Of a stretch of 64,000 bases of DNA, positions 27,735-37,400 are shown piece after piece. Both the position numbers and the translations under genes were made by a program. The stretch is from Pseudidiomarina halophila (lineage in GTDB: Bacteria; Pseudomonadota; Gammaproteobacteria; Enterobacterales; Alteromonadaceae). The stretch spans positions 124,001-188,000 of the forward strand of contig NZ_PIPW01000004.1 in assembly GCF_003987215.1 (NCBI RefSeq). The letters are read 5' to 3'. Under the pieces are notes generated by a model that was not told the origin of the DNA, did not search any database, and saw only the letters and a list, made by a program, of their open reading frames with translations. Position 1 is the first letter of the stretch. Every line of letters starts with the position of its first letter.

Positions 27735-27776
27735 CTGTCATACAGTCATGAAACTGTCATAAAGTTGCAATATGCT
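27735..27776 (+). promoter_or_regulatory. Pho boxes and -10 of the porin gene
   Basis: CAGTCAT (27743-27749) and CTGTCAT (27754-27760) form an 11-bp-phased pair, with TATGCT (27771-27776) exactly 10 bp downstream as -10. A further perfect CTGTCAT at 27735 is out of phase with this pair but in phase with weaker upstream half-sites at 27669, 27680 and 27702 (TCGTCAT, ACGACAC, ACGACAT), so a second array may lie upstream, starting in the TPR gene end. Confidence 0.83.
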
Positions 27777-27837
27777 AGGCGCGTTTGAGTGGTAATCGAC
27801 CGCTCGATCCCAAATTTAGCTAGTGTAGGTGACCGTT

Positions 27838-28785
27838 ATGACTTTTAAACATGTGGCTTTGATGATGCTTCCGTTGGCTGTGCTCAGTGCACCGGTAGTT
27901 GCTCAGGACGACAACCAGGCTCCTAAAATCAGTTTTGATTTTTATGGTAAAGCAAATGTTTCATTGCAAAGCAATGATGATGGCTCAGGTAGTGAAACTG
28001 AATTAGAAAGCAACTCGTCACGTATTGGGGTGAAGGGCGGCAGCAAAATCAGTGACGATCTGGAAGTTATTTATCAGCTCGAGTGGCAGGTTGATCTTGC
28101 TGATTTAGGTGGTGACGATAACCTTAAATCACGTAACCAGTTTGTCGGTTTGCGCGGCAACTTTGGTGAAGTGACAGTGGGGCGTCGCGACACGGTATTG
28201 AAAACTGTTCAGGGCGATATCGACCAGTTCAGTGACTACGTCGCCGACGTGAAAGGCCTGTTTGAAGGTGAAAACCGGACCAGTAACACTGTTTCGTATT
28301 ACTCGCCCAGTTTGAACCATTTCCGGGTTGCCGGTAGCTGGGTGTTGAGTGAAGATGATGCTCAGGACGATGGCTACTCATTAGCGTTAACCTACGGTGA
28401 CGACGGGCTGGACGATACGGGTTATTATTTTGGTGCGGCAATGGATCGCGATGTGGACGGTTATGATATCGAGCGTCTGGTCGGTTACACCAAAGTAGCA
28501 AACACCATGTTTGGTCTGATGTGGCAACAGCAGGAACGCGTTGACGGCACCGCCGAAGCTGATGGCTTCGTTGCCAGCGTCAAACAACCCTGGGGCAACT
28601 TCAGCTTCAAAGCCCAGTATCAGATCATGGACTTTATCGATGGTGAAGACGACGCCTTTTCATTTGGTGTCGACTATAAACTTGCGAAAAGCACCAAACT
28701 GTTCACCTGGTACACTGGCCGCGACCGCGAAACCATTGAAGCGGAACAACGCTATATTGCTGTGGGTATCGAACATAAGTTTTAA
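27838..28785 (+). CDS. Outer-membrane porin (Gram-negative porin family), Pho-box controlled
   Basis: General-porin-type beta-barrel of 315 residues. Signal peptide to about residue 23 (APVVAQ), then the porin_4 pattern: SFDFYGKANVSLQS, SNSSRIGVKGG, LEVIYQLEWQVD, SRNQFVGLRGNFGEVTVGRRDT and the C-terminal YIAVGIEHKF ending in Phe. The ribosome site GTAGGTG at 27825-27831 fits the ATG at 27838; a GTG inside that site is the alternative. With a Pho-type promoter it is the likely counterpart of PhoE-type anion porins, but anion preference cannot be read from sequence. Confidence 0.88.
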   Translation: MTFKHVALMMLPLAVLSAPVVAQDDNQAPKISFDFYGKANVSLQSNDDGSGSETELESNSSRIGVKGGSKISDDLEVIYQLEWQVDLADLGGDDNLKSRNQFVGLRGNFGEVTVGRRDTVLKTVQGDIDQFSDYVADVKGLFEGENRTSNTVSYYSPSLNHFRVAGSWVLSEDDAQDDGYSLALTYGDDGLDDTGYYFGAAMDRDVDGYDIERLVGYTKVANTMFGLMWQQQERVDGTAEADGFVASVKQPWGNFSFKAQYQIMDFIDGEDDAFSFGVDYKLAKSTKLFTWYTGRDRETIEAEQRYIAVGIEHKF

Positions 28786-28869
28786 GGCTTTGCACAGGAC
28801 CAAAGTGTGAGTGTTATCCAAAGCCAAAGCTAGGTAAACTATCGCCATCACTCAATAGGCAAGAAGCTG

Positions 28870-29802
28870 ATGGCGAACTTTCTTTTTATTGCTGGCTACG
28901 TCGTAATAGGTCTGTTACTGCGACGTAGTCCGCAATTCCCACATAACACCGGGCAAATTCTCAACGCGTACGTGATTTATGTAGCACTGCCGGCGGTGGT
29001 ACTGCAAAAGATCCCGATGCTCACCTTTGGCAAAGAATTGCTCTATCCAGCATTAATGCCCTGGCTGTTACTGGTTTTGACGGTGCCTCTGGTGCTTGCG
29101 CTGGCGCGCTGGCGTGGCTGGTCCCGGGCGACCACCGGCGCGATGTTGATTGTGATCCCACTCGGCAATACTTCATTTGTTGGTTTTCCAATGATTGAAG
29201 CCTTTTTTGGGCCTGAAGGCATTCCTTATGCCTTGCTTTATGACCAGCTTGGTTCGTTCTTCATACTTTCCATTTATGCCACCATTATCGCGGCGCTCTA
29301 CAGTCACCAGGAAGGGGAATCCGCGCAGCGGCCATCAGCCGGAACTATTGCGTGGAAGATTGTGCGGTTTCCGCCTTTTGTCGCTCTCATTGCGGCGTTT
29401 GCGCTGCGTGAATTTAGTTATCCTGATGTGCTGCAGCAATTCATTGACTCCCTCGCGATTACCCTGGTGCCGGTGATCATGGTTGCGGTCGGTTTTCAGT
29501 TGCGCTTTCGCTTGCCGCAGGAAGATCGTGGTCCACTTGGCTGGGCGCTGTTCATTAAGTTGGGCTTAACGCCCCTGGTGGCGTTGCTGGTGTTGATGGG
29601 GTTCGGCTTAGATCAACTGGCGGTGCAGGTGACCATTATGGAGGCCGCGATGCCTGCAATGATCTCTGCCGGGGCGCTGGCTATTATGGCGGGCCTGGCC
29701 CCGACACTGTCCGCCGCAGTAGTCGGTTACGGCGTTTTATTTTGTTTTGTGACCTTACCTGTCTGGTATTTTATTCTGCAGCGTCTGGCGGCAATTTTTT
29801 AG
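28870..29802 (+). CDS. AEC (auxin efflux carrier) family transporter
   Basis: Inner-membrane carrier of 310 residues with about ten hydrophobic segments and the family patterns [44 protein letters not shown] and [18 protein letters not shown] proteins move organic anions; the substrate here is unknown. Starts 84 bp after the porin and shows no Pho site, so it is probably a separate unit. Its last 32 bp overlap the convergent xseA gene. Confidence 0.88.
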   Translation: MANFLFIAGYVVIGLLLRRSPQFPHNTGQILNAYVIYVALPAVVLQKIPMLTFGKELLYPALMPWLLLVLTVPLVLALARWRGWSRATTGAMLIVIPLGNTSFVGFPMIEAFFGPEGIPYALLYDQLGSFFILSIYATIIAALYSHQEGESAQRPSAGTIAWKIVRFPPFVALIAAFALREFSYPDVLQQFIDSLAITLVPVIMVAVGFQLRFRLPQEDRGPLGWALFIKLGLTPLVALLVLMGFGLDQLAVQVTIMEAAMPAMISAGALAIMAGLAPTLSAAVVGYGVLFCFVTLPVWYFILQRLAAIF

Positions 29803-31111
29803 CACGGAACTCGCCTTCGGCCACTTTCACGCTAAAGCTTTCGTCAGCAGATAGTTGGTCAGGATGACGAATAAGTTCGCCCTGGGTGTTGCGTACCACC
29901 GCGTAGCCGCGGGCGATGGTTTGCAGCGGACTGACAATTTGCAAATTTTGCAGGGTCGCGGCGTGTTTTTGTTGCCATGTTTTCAGAGTTTGGCGCATCG
30001 CCTGGGCATTACGCGCCTGCAGTTGTGCCAGTTGTTGCTTTAACGGTGCCAGTTGGCGCTGCGGATGCAGGGCCTGCAAACGTTGTGCTGTGCCAATCAG
30101 GCGCTGTTGCGTCTGACGTTGGGTGCGCTGCAGTGCTGCGGCCGCGCGTGCGGATAGCTCGTCAACCCGCTGGCTATTTTGTTGCAGGCGGCGTTGCGGA
30201 TGTTGCTGTTGTAGGCGGTTTTGCCAGTGTTGCAGTGTCTGCTGCAAAAAGCCGCGTTGACGTTGCCAGTGTTGGCGCAAACGGTGCTCCAACTGTAACA
30301 GCCGTTGTAACACCTCGCGTTGATCGCGACTCACCAGTTCCGCTGCGGCAGATGGTGTAGGTGCGCGCACATCAGCAACGTAATCTGCAATGGTAAAATC
30401 GACTTCGTGACCGACGGCACTGATCAACGGAAGGGGACAGCTGTGCAGGGCATGGGCCAGCTGTTCATCGTTAAAGCACCACAAATCTTCCAACGAGCCG
30501 CCACCACGGGTAATAATGAGTACATCTACCTCATTGCGGGCACAGGCGCGCTGCAACGCAAATAATAAATCATTTACAGCACTCTGCCCCTGCACAGCAC
30601 TCGGGTAGATGATGACTTCAACACTGGGGTCACGGCGCCTTAATACTGCCAGTATGTCGCGGATTGCGGCACCAGTTGGCGAAGTAATAACCCCGACCCG
30701 GCGGATTTCTGTTGGTAATGACTGCTTATGCTCCGCGGCAAATAATCCTTCCGCCTGTAATTTGCGCTTGAGCTGTTCGTAGCGTTGTTGCAACAAACCC
30801 GCGCCGGCATCTTCCATGTGTTCGATTATCAACTGATAATCGCCGCGTGGTTCATACACTGTGAGTTTGGCGCGAACCAATACCTGCATGCCATGCTGGG
30901 GCCGCACTTTGGCGCGCTGATTGGCGTTACGGAACATTGCGGCCTTGATTTGCGCACGCTCATCTTTAAGGGTGAAGTACCAGTGGCCGGAGCCTGGAGC
31001 AGCAAAGTTTGAAATTTCGCCAATCAACCAAATTGAGCCAAAGCCACGCTCAAGTACTTGACGCACTTCGGCATTTAATTGGGTAACGGTGAATATTGCG
31101 GCTTCGGTCAT
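29771..31111 (-). CDS. xseA: Exodeoxyribonuclease VII large subunit
   Basis: Catalytic subunit of ExoVII, which degrades single-stranded DNA. The 446-residue product has the N-terminal OB fold ([22 protein letters not shown], in part), the catalytic region [41 protein letters not shown] and [17 protein letters not shown], in part, then a Gln/Arg-rich coiled coil (about 270-400). Divergent from guaB as in E. coli. Its 3' end overlaps the AEC gene by 32 bp. Confidence 0.97.
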   Translation of the reverse strand: MTEAAIFTVTQLNAEVRQVLERGFGSIWLIGEISNFAAPGSGHWYFTLKDERAQIKAAMFRNANQRAKVRPQHGMQVLVRAKLTVYEPRGDYQLIIEHMEDAGAGLLQQRYEQLKRKLQAEGLFAAEHKQSLPTEIRRVGVITSPTGAAIRDILAVLRRRDPSVEVIIYPSAVQGQSAVNDLLFALQRACARNEVDVLIITRGGGSLEDLWCFNDEQLAHALHSCPLPLISAVGHEVDFTIADYVADVRAPTPSAAAELVSRDQREVLQRLLQLEHRLRQHWQRQRGFLQQTLQHWQNRLQQQHPQRRLQQNSQRVDELSARAAAALQRTQRQTQQRLIGTAQRLQALHPQRQLAPLKQQLAQLQARNAQAMRQTLKTWQQKHAATLQNLQIVSPLQTIARGYAVVRNTQGELIRHPDQLSADESFSVKVAEGEFRAKKLPPDAAE

Positions 31112-31142
31112 GTTATAAACCCATCAGAAGTGAAAAAATCAG

Positions 31143-31171
31143 TTTACTGAAAAGCCCTTTACGAGTAAAAT
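31143..31171 (+). promoter_or_regulatory. Sigma70 promoter of guaBA
   Basis: TTTACT (31143-31148) and TAAAAT (31166-31171) are separated by 17 bp and lie 38 bp before the guaB ATG in the xseA-guaB gap. They match consensus at four and five of six positions. Confidence 0.65.
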
Positions 31172-31208
31172 CTGCCCGCAACATAAACTAAGCTAGTGGG
31201 ATGTTGCC

Positions 31209-32678
31209 ATGCTACGAATCGCTCAAGAAGCTCTTACCTTCGACGATGTTTTACTCGTCCCCGGTCACTCGACTGTTTTACCTCATACTGCTGACCTGCG
31301 CACGCGTCTTACGCGTGGTATCGAACTTAATATTCCGATGATTTCAGCAGCCATGGATACGGTCACTGAAGCAGCCCTGGCCATTGCGCTCGCGCAAGAA
31401 GGCGGGCTTGGCTTCGTGCATAAAAACATGACCATCGCTGAGCAAGCTGCCCATGTACGCAAAGTTAAGAAGTACGAAAGCGGCATGGTTTCTGATCCCG
31501 TCACCGTAACGCCAGATACTACCCTTGGTGAAATTCGCGCGCTGAATGTCGAACACGGCTTTCATGGCTTCCCAGTGGTGGAAAGCTCCGGCGAGCTGGT
31601 GGGTATCATCACCGGTCGTGACGCCCGTGCAGAAAGTGACAACAGCAAGCGTGTTGCCACTATTATGACGCCGAAAGAGCGACTCATCACCGTAAAAGAA
31701 AGCGCAGAAAGTGCTGAGATTCTGGATCTGATGCACAAGCATCGGATTGAGAAAATTCTTGTGGTCGATGACGCTTTCCATTTGCGTGGCATGATTACCC
31801 TGAAAGACTTTACCAAAGCCGAAAACAAACCCAACGCCTGTAAAGATGAGCTTGGCCGCTTACGAGTCGGTGCTGCTGTGGGTGTTGGTCCGGGCACGGA
31901 AGAGCGTATCGCTGCTTTGGTTGAGGCGGGCGTCGACGTGCTTTTGATCGACACTTCCCATGGTCATTCGCAGGGTGTTATCGACCGCGTTGCCTATGTG
32001 CGCAAGGAATATCCTAATCTGCAGCTTATCGCAGGCAACGTCGCTACCGGTGCGGGGGCAAAAGCCCTGGCGGATGCCGGCGTCGATGCAGTTAAAGTCG
32101 GTATCGGTCCTGGTTCAATCTGTACCACGCGTATCGTAACCGGTTGTGGTGTGCCACAAATTACCGCTATCAGTGACGCTGTTGATGCCCTTAAAGGTAC
32201 CGGAATTCCAGTCATTGCCGATGGCGGGATTCGCTTCTCCGGTGATATCGCTAAAGCTATTGCAGCTGGCGCTGACTGTGTGATGGTAGGCAGTATGCTG
32301 GCTGGTACTGAAGAATCACCGGGTGAGGTTGAGCTGTACCAGGGACGTTACTACAAATCCTATCGCGGTATGGGCAGCCTGGGCGCAATGGATCAGCGTA
32401 ACGGTTCTTCGGATCGCTATTTCCAGGCCTCTAACGAAGCTGAAAAGCTGGTACCAGAAGGTATCGAAGGGCGAGTGGCCTACAAAGGACCAATGGCGAC
32501 CATTATCCATCAACAGATGGGCGGTCTGCGTTCAGCAATGGGCCTTACCGGTTCGGCCAATATTAAAGAAATGCGCACCAAGCCGCAGTTTGTCCGCGTG
32601 ACCTCTGCCGGCATGGGCGAATCACATGTGCACGATGTGCAGATCACGAAAGAAGCTCCTAACTACCGAATGGGTTAA
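31209..32678 (+). CDS. guaB: Inosine-5'-monophosphate dehydrogenase
   Basis: Oxidises IMP to XMP, the committed step of GMP synthesis. The 489-residue product has the TIM-barrel start [11 protein letters not shown], a CBS pair (about 95-205), [13 protein letters not shown], the catalytic loop GPGSICTTR with Cys305, [20 protein letters not shown] (in part) and the flap [10 protein letters not shown]. guaA follows after 6 bp; the guaBA operon is as in enterics. No Pur-type operator was recognised with confidence. Confidence 0.98.
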   Translation: MLRIAQEALTFDDVLLVPGHSTVLPHTADLRTRLTRGIELNIPMISAAMDTVTEAALAIALAQEGGLGFVHKNMTIAEQAAHVRKVKKYESGMVSDPVTVTPDTTLGEIRALNVEHGFHGFPVVESSGELVGIITGRDARAESDNSKRVATIMTPKERLITVKESAESAEILDLMHKHRIEKILVVDDAFHLRGMITLKDFTKAENKPNACKDELGRLRVGAAVGVGPGTEERIAALVEAGVDVLLIDTSHGHSQGVIDRVAYVRKEYPNLQLIAGNVATGAGAKALADAGVDAVKVGIGPGSICTTRIVTGCGVPQITAISDAVDALKGTGIPVIADGGIRFSGDIAKAIAAGADCVMVGSMLAGTEESPGEVELYQGRYYKSYRGMGSLGAMDQRNGSSDRYFQASNEAEKLVPEGIEGRVAYKGPMATIIHQQMGGLRSAMGLTGSANIKEMRTKPQFVRVTSAGMGESHVHDVQITKEAPNYRMG

Positions 32679-32684
32679 GACATA

Positions 32685-34259
32685 ATGCAAGATATTCATG
32701 CACATCGAATTTTAATTTTAGATTTTGGCTCGCAGTACACGCAGTTGATTGCTCGCCGTATCCGTGAAATTGGCGTTTATTGTGAGTTGTGGGCGTGGGA
32801 CGTTGATGCCGAAGACATCAAGAATTTCAATCCAAATGGCATTATCTTGTCAGGCGGACCAGAATCGGTGACCGAAGTCGACTCACCGCGGGCCCCGGAT
32901 TATGTATTTGAAGCGGGTGTTCCGGTACTGGGTGTATGTTACGGCATGCAGACGATGGCTGCGCAGCTCGGCGGTAAAGTACAGGGTTCGCTTGAACGTG
33001 AGTTCGGTTATGCGTTGGTAGAGCGCATTGCTCCCAGCCCACTGTTTCACCATATCGAAGACAGCATCCATGAAAATGGCAATCCAATGTTAGATGTCTG
33101 GATGAGCCATGGCGACAAAGTTATTGAACTGCCGGAAGGCTTTACTGTTGTTGCGCAAACACCAACGTGTCCAATTGCCTCAATGGCTGACGATAAACGT
33201 GATTTTTATGGTGTACAGTTTCACCCGGAAGTCACTCATACGCGTCAGGGTATGCGTATGCTGGAACATTTCGTGGTAGAAATCTGTGAATGCGAAACCA
33301 ACTGGACAGCCGCACACATTATTGATGATGCTGTGGCGCGCATTCGTGAGCAGGTGGGGAACGGTAAAGTCGTACTAGGTTTATCTGGGGGTGTAGACAG
33401 CTCAGTCACCGCAATGTTGTTGCACCGCGCGATTGGCGACCAGTTAACCTGTGTGTTCGTAGACAATGGCTTGTTACGCTGGAAAGAAGCTGAGCAAGTC
33501 ATGGAAATGTTTGGCGACCACTACGGCCTGAATATTATCCATGTTGATGCCGAAGACCGTTTCTTAGATGCTCTGGCAGGGGAGCACGACCCTGAAGCCA
33601 AGCGTAAAATTATCGGCGGCGTGTTTATTGATATTTTCGATGAGCAAGCGACCAGTATCAAAGATGTGTCGTACTTAGCTCAGGGTACCATCTACCCGGA
33701 CGTCATCGAATCGGCCGGCTCTAAAACCGGTAAAGCACATGTGATCAAGTCTCATCACAATGTCGGTGGTTTACCGGCTGATATGAAACTGAGCCTGGTT
33801 GAACCATTGCGCGAGCTATTCAAAGATGAGGTGCGGAAGATCGGTCTGGAACTTGGTCTGCCATACGATATGTTGTATCGCCATCCGTTCCCGGGACCAG
33901 GCTTAGGGGTTCGGGTACTGGCTGAAGTTAAGAAAGAATACTGTGAGCTGTTACGCCGCGCCGACCATATCTTTATTACCGAACTGCGCAAAGCAGGTCT
34001 GTACCACGAAGTGAGTCAGGCATTTGCAGTCTTTCTGCCGGTACGCTCGGTCGGGGTAATGGGTGATGCCCGCAAATACGATTGGGTTATTGCGATTCGC
34101 GCCGTCGAAACGATTGATTTCATGACCGCACGTTGGGCTCATTTACCTTATGAGCTGCTTGAAACGGTTTCCAACCGTATCATCAATGAAATCGATGGCA
34201 TTTCGCGCGTGGTTTACGATATATCAGGAAAACCGCCGGCAACCATTGAATGGGAGTAA
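32685..34259 (+). CDS. guaA: GMP synthase (glutamine-hydrolysing)
   Basis: Converts XMP to GMP using glutamine. The 524-residue product has a class I amidotransferase domain with Cys85 in LGVCYGMQT and FHPEVTHT, an ATP pyrophosphatase P-loop [13 protein letters not shown] near residue 228, and the dimerisation domain ending [16 protein letters not shown]. The gene is intact. A decayed second copy of codons 467-498 lies 1.5 kb downstream (35703-35799), beyond ndh; the end of guaA is a known integration site for genomic islands. Confidence 0.98.
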   Translation: MQDIHAHRILILDFGSQYTQLIARRIREIGVYCELWAWDVDAEDIKNFNPNGIILSGGPESVTEVDSPRAPDYVFEAGVPVLGVCYGMQTMAAQLGGKVQGSLEREFGYALVERIAPSPLFHHIEDSIHENGNPMLDVWMSHGDKVIELPEGFTVVAQTPTCPIASMADDKRDFYGVQFHPEVTHTRQGMRMLEHFVVEICECETNWTAAHIIDDAVARIREQVGNGKVVLGLSGGVDSSVTAMLLHRAIGDQLTCVFVDNGLLRWKEAEQVMEMFGDHYGLNIIHVDAEDRFLDALAGEHDPEAKRKIIGGVFIDIFDEQATSIKDVSYLAQGTIYPDVIESAGSKTGKAHVIKSHHNVGGLPADMKLSLVEPLRELFKDEVRKIGLELGLPYDMLYRHPFPGPGLGVRVLAEVKKEYCELLRRADHIFITELRKAGLYHEVSQAFAVFLPVRSVGVMGDARKYDWVIAIRAVETIDFMTARWAHLPYELLETVSNRIINEIDGISRVVYDISGKPPATIEWE

Positions 34260-34298
34260 GGTCGTCCTGTTCTGCATAATCGCGGATTAGTTATCGGA

Positions 34299-34332
34299 AG
34301 CCACTGGCGTTAGTATCGTCAGTGGCTTTTTT
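34299..34332 (+). terminator. Rho-independent terminator after guaA
   Basis: AGCCACTG (34299-34306) pairs with CAGTGGCT (34320-34327), with further GCG/CGT pairing toward the loop, and runs into six T residues. It separates guaBA from ndh. Confidence 0.88.
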
Positions 34333-34356
34333 ATATCTTCAATGGGTGAAACTCAC

Positions 34357-35652
34357 ATGCAGGAACGAATTGTCATTGTTGGAGGGGGTGCCGGCGGGCT
34401 TGAACTGGCAACGATGCTGGGGCGTAAGCTTGGGCGCAGTAAACAGGCGCGAGTTACGCTGATTGATCGCAACAGTACCCATTTGTGGAAGCCTTTGTTG
34501 CATGAGGTAGCTTCGGGAGCGCTGGATTCACGTATGGCGGAGCTGGATTATCGGGGACAAAGTGCGCGTTATGGGTTTGAGTTTTTGCTGGGAACACTGG
34601 AGTCGGTCGATAAAGCTAAAAAAACGATTCAGTTAGCTGCAATACGCGATGACCGTGGCAAAGAAGTCCTCGCGGCACGAAACCTTTCATACGATCGACT
34701 GATTCTGGCCATCGGCGGGGTAACCGCAGATTTTGGCACGCCGGGCGTTAAAGAGCATAGCCATTTTCTGGATTCATTGCGCCAGGCCGATCAATTCCAT
34801 CATTATTTACTTAATGAGTTTTTACGGGTCAATCAGTCCATTGAAGATGGCAATCAGACAAAACTTTCCCTGGCCATTGTCGGTGGTGGCGCAACCGGCG
34901 TTGAGTTAGCCGCCGAGTTGATACATTCAGTGTCGCTGCTATCGATTTACGGTTTGCCTTATCTCGATCAAAAACATCTTAAAGTTTGCTTAGTCGAAGC
35001 GGATAAGCGGCTGTTACCTGCATTACCCGAGCGTTTGTCGAAATCAGTGGCGAAAAAACTCAAGTCGCTGGGAGTCGAAGTCATACTGAATAATCCAGTT
35101 AGTGAGGTTACGGAAAATACGCTGGTATTGGCTGAGGGCGAACCTATTCAGGCCGATTTGATCGTCTGGGCTGCTGGGGTGAGAGCCCCCGACGTGGTCA
35201 AAGAATGGGGGTTGCAGCTGCGTAAAAATAACCAAATCTTAGTTAACCCGTACCTGCAAACTGTATCCGATGAATCTATTTACGCGATAGGCGACTGTGC
35301 GGCGTGCCGTATCGATGATGAACGCTGGGTTCCGCCGCGGGCACAATCGGCGCACCAAATGGCGAAATCTCTGTATCGAAACATTGTGCGCGATTACCGC
35401 TTGAAAGCGCCAAAGCCGTTTGTCTATAAAGACCGCGGTTCCTTGGTTTCGTTGAGTCGTTTCACTGCAGTGGGTAACTTCATGCAAAGTAAGAGTTTGT
35501 CGATGTCGCTTGAAGGGACTGCGGCGCGGTGGGCCTATGCGAGCTTATATCGCATGCATCAACGCGTCTTGCATGGCTGGTGGAAAATGTTCCTGTTGCT
35601 GATGGTGGATAAACTGAATCGTGTGGTAAAACCGCGACTGAAATTACACTGA
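34357..35652 (+). CDS. ndh: Type II NADH:quinone dehydrogenase
   Basis: Membrane-peripheral, non-proton-pumping NADH dehydrogenase. The 431-residue product matches E. coli Ndh throughout: FAD site IVIVGGGAGGLELATMLGRK (in part), RNSTHLWKPLLHEVASG, NADH site IVGGGATGVELAAEL, IVWAAGVRAPD, YAIGDCAACR, VPPRAQSAHQMA and the end NRVVKPRLKLH. The ATG at 34357 has GGGTGA seven bases upstream; an ATG at 34342 lacks one. It lies between intact guaA and a guaA remnant, so it may have entered with an old insertion; its sequence does not look foreign by eye. Confidence 0.96.
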   Translation: MQERIVIVGGGAGGLELATMLGRKLGRSKQARVTLIDRNSTHLWKPLLHEVASGALDSRMAELDYRGQSARYGFEFLLGTLESVDKAKKTIQLAAIRDDRGKEVLAARNLSYDRLILAIGGVTADFGTPGVKEHSHFLDSLRQADQFHHYLLNEFLRVNQSIEDGNQTKLSLAIVGGGATGVELAAELIHSVSLLSIYGLPYLDQKHLKVCLVEADKRLLPALPERLSKSVAKKLKSLGVEVILNNPVSEVTENTLVLAEGEPIQADLIVWAAGVRAPDVVKEWGLQLRKNNQILVNPYLQTVSDESIYAIGDCAACRIDDERWVPPRAQSAHQMAKSLYRNIVRDYRLKAPKPFVYKDRGSLVSLSRFTAVGNFMQSKSLSMSLEGTAARWAYASLYRMHQRVLHGWWKMFLLLMVDKLNRVVKPRLKLH

Positions 35653-35702
35653 CGATATACATCTGCAGGGGCTTAAGGCACAATGCGAAACATAACTTTT
35701 GT

Positions 35703-35799
35703 AGGTATATCGCAAGGCGATCTGTCGTAACTATTTGACTTTATAGCTGCACGTTGGGCACATTGATCTTATGAATTATTGCAAAGGGTTTCTAACCCT
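35703..35799 (+). pseudogene. Decayed guaA 3' fragment (possible attachment-site scar)
   Basis: Read in the guaA frame with one extra T at 35736, this gap encodes I-A-x-R-x-V-x-T-I, DFIAARWAH, a stop, then SYELLQRVSNP. Codons 467-498 of the intact guaA (34083-34178) encode [30 protein letters not shown]; about 20 of 32 residues agree. From 35749 to 35799 about 40 of 51 bases agree without a gap, and many differences are synonymous (GAG/GAA, CTG/TTA, CTT/TTG, TCC/TCT), as expected of a diverged coding copy. RVSN matches other GuaA proteins better than the resident TVSN. It is non-functional as guaA, and overlaps the mltF start. Confidence 0.8.
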
Positions 35800-37180
35800 G
35801 TTGGCATTAGTGCTACTCGCCGGCTGCGCGCCGCAGCCACAGCCTGACCACCTTGCTGAAATTCAGCAACGGGGTGTCTTGCGTGTCGGTACCCTGTTGG
35901 GGCCGACAACCTACTACCATGAATTTGAAAATGAAGGTGGGCTTGAATACGCCCTTGCTGCGACGTTTGCTGAGCAGCTTGATGTTGAGTTGGAAATTGT
36001 CTCACGTTACAACGTCAACGATTTATTTGGCTTAATCGACAATCGTCAGGTCGATCTGGTCGCGGCCGGGCTTGACCGCACTCCCAGACGTGACCGGAGT
36101 TACCGCTTTGGTCCGCCCTACCAGGAAGTTGACCAGCGTTTAGTGTATCGCCAGGGCTCACGCGATCGACCGCGGGACTGGAGTCAGGTCGATGATGAAG
36201 TGGTGGTGGTTGCCGGTAGTAGTCATCACGAATGGCTGCGTCGCAATACGCAAAGCTTTCCCAATCTACGCTGGCGCGCAACCAACGAGCACGATGCTAC
36301 CGAGTTGCTGCGTTCAGTGATCGACGGCGAAATTGCCTTTACCATTGCTGATAGCAACATCCTGGATATGCAGCGCCGCTACTTCCCCAACATCAGTGTG
36401 GCTTTTACGGTTCGCGATAACCTTGACGTAAGCTGGATGTTGGCCCCGGGACGCGACGCCTCACTGTATGCAGAAGTTATCCGCTTCTTTGGCGAGCTAC
36501 GCCAATCCGGAGAGCTGGATCGTCTGATCGATCAGCATTTTGGCCATGTTTCCCAATTTAATTATGTCGACACCAGCTTGTTTATTGACGCCGTGCAGAG
36601 CACCTTACCTAAGTACCGCGATTTCTTTGTTGAGCATTCCGGGCGTCTTGACTGGCGCTTGCTAGCAGCAATTTCCTATCAGGAAAGTCTGTGGAACCCG
36701 CGGGCGGTTTCGGCAACCGGAGTGCGGGGCCTGATGATGCTGACGTTGCCTACGGCTGAAGCCATGGGGGTCAGCAGCCGTCTTAATCCGGAAGAAAGTA
36801 TCCGCGGTGGGGCACGTTATTTTGAGCGGATGTTAGATACGATTCCGGCGCGCATCCCGGAACCAGACCGCACCTGGTTCGCTCTTGCTGCCTACAACAT
36901 TGGTTACGGCCACCTGGAAGACGCGCGGGTGATGACCGAGCGGCAAGGTGGCGATCCGGATCGCTGGATAGATGTGCGGAAACGACTACCCTTATTAAGG
37001 CAAAAGAAATATTACCGACAAACGCGCTTTGGTTTTGCGCGTGGTGATGAACCCGTGCGATATGTAGGAAACATTCGTCGCTATTACGACACCCTGGTGT
37101 GGCTGGATGAACGTGGACGCATTCCAGCGCAACCCTTAGAAATCTCGCTGCCGGTTGGCAGTGGCGATGAGGCAAACTAA
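35771..37180 (+). CDS. mltF: Membrane-bound lytic murein transglycosylase F
   Basis: Outer-membrane lipoprotein that cleaves peptidoglycan glycan strands. The 469-residue product has lipobox LAGC (Cys19), a periplasmic solute-binding-like domain (about 30-265: LRVGTLLGPTTYYH, VDLVAAGLDRT) and an SLT domain with catalytic Glu305 in LLAAISYQESLWNP, then GVRGLMMLTLPTAEAMGV and FALAAYNIGYGHLEDAR. The start has no good ribosome site, and the first nine codons lie in the guaA remnant in another frame, so this 5' end seems newly formed. Stop codon overlaps a 39-codon ORF (TAATG). purL is downstream, its usual partner. Confidence 0.94.
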   Translation: MNYCKGFLTLLALVLLAGCAPQPQPDHLAEIQQRGVLRVGTLLGPTTYYHEFENEGGLEYALAATFAEQLDVELEIVSRYNVNDLFGLIDNRQVDLVAAGLDRTPRRDRSYRFGPPYQEVDQRLVYRQGSRDRPRDWSQVDDEVVVVAGSSHHEWLRRNTQSFPNLRWRATNEHDATELLRSVIDGEIAFTIADSNILDMQRRYFPNISVAFTVRDNLDVSWMLAPGRDASLYAEVIRFFGELRQSGELDRLIDQHFGHVSQFNYVDTSLFIDAVQSTLPKYRDFFVEHSGRLDWRLLAAISYQESLWNPRAVSATGVRGLMMLTLPTAEAMGVSSRLNPEESIRGGARYFERMLDTIPARIPEPDRTWFALAAYNIGYGHLEDARVMTERQGGDPDRWIDVRKRLPLLRQKKYYRQTRFGFARGDEPVRYVGNIRRYYDTLVWLDERGRIPAQPLEISLPVGSGDEAN

Positions 37181-37299
37181 TGCGCACAAAGAAACGTCTG
37201 GTCCCTCAAGCTCGACGCCGGGCATGGTTACGCAAGCAAAGTCATCTTAAAAATGAACGGCGGCAAAAATGGTTCCGGTTATGTCAGAAACACGACTGA
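37180..37299 (+). CDS. Short basic ORF coupled to mltF (39 residues)
   Basis: An ATG overlapping the mltF stop (TAATG) opens a 39-codon frame: [20 protein letters not shown], then SHLKNERRQKWFRLCQKHD. About 18 of 39 residues are Lys, Arg or His. The overlap would permit translational coupling with mltF. No family is recognised. A small basic protein is possible, but a frame of this length could arise by chance; conservation in relatives would decide. Confidence 0.4.
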   Translation: MRTKKRLVPQARRRAWLRKQSHLKNERRQKWFRLCQKHD

Positions 37300-37339
37300 C
37301 CAAGTGCCGAACGCGGTAGTTTAGCGCGTAAAAAAAGAC

Positions 37340-37345
37340 TATAAT
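37340..37345 (+). promoter_or_regulatory. Putative -10 element upstream of purL
   Basis: A perfect TATAAT lies 55 bp before the purL GTG, after a run of seven A residues. No convincing -35 is visible at 15-18 bp upstream, so an activator, or an upstream A-tract contribution, would be needed. No PurR-type palindrome was recognised. Confidence 0.4.
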
Positions 37346-37400
37346 ACGCGGCTTCAAATGTCGGTGAAAGCCATCCTCTGCCAACCCTGGAGAATGATCT

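Noticed and set aside
35653-35712. Inverted 8-bp repeats CGATATAC / GTATATCG next to the guaA remnant, considered as mobile-element ends
   Set aside because: Too short, with no transposase or target duplication; chance is likely.
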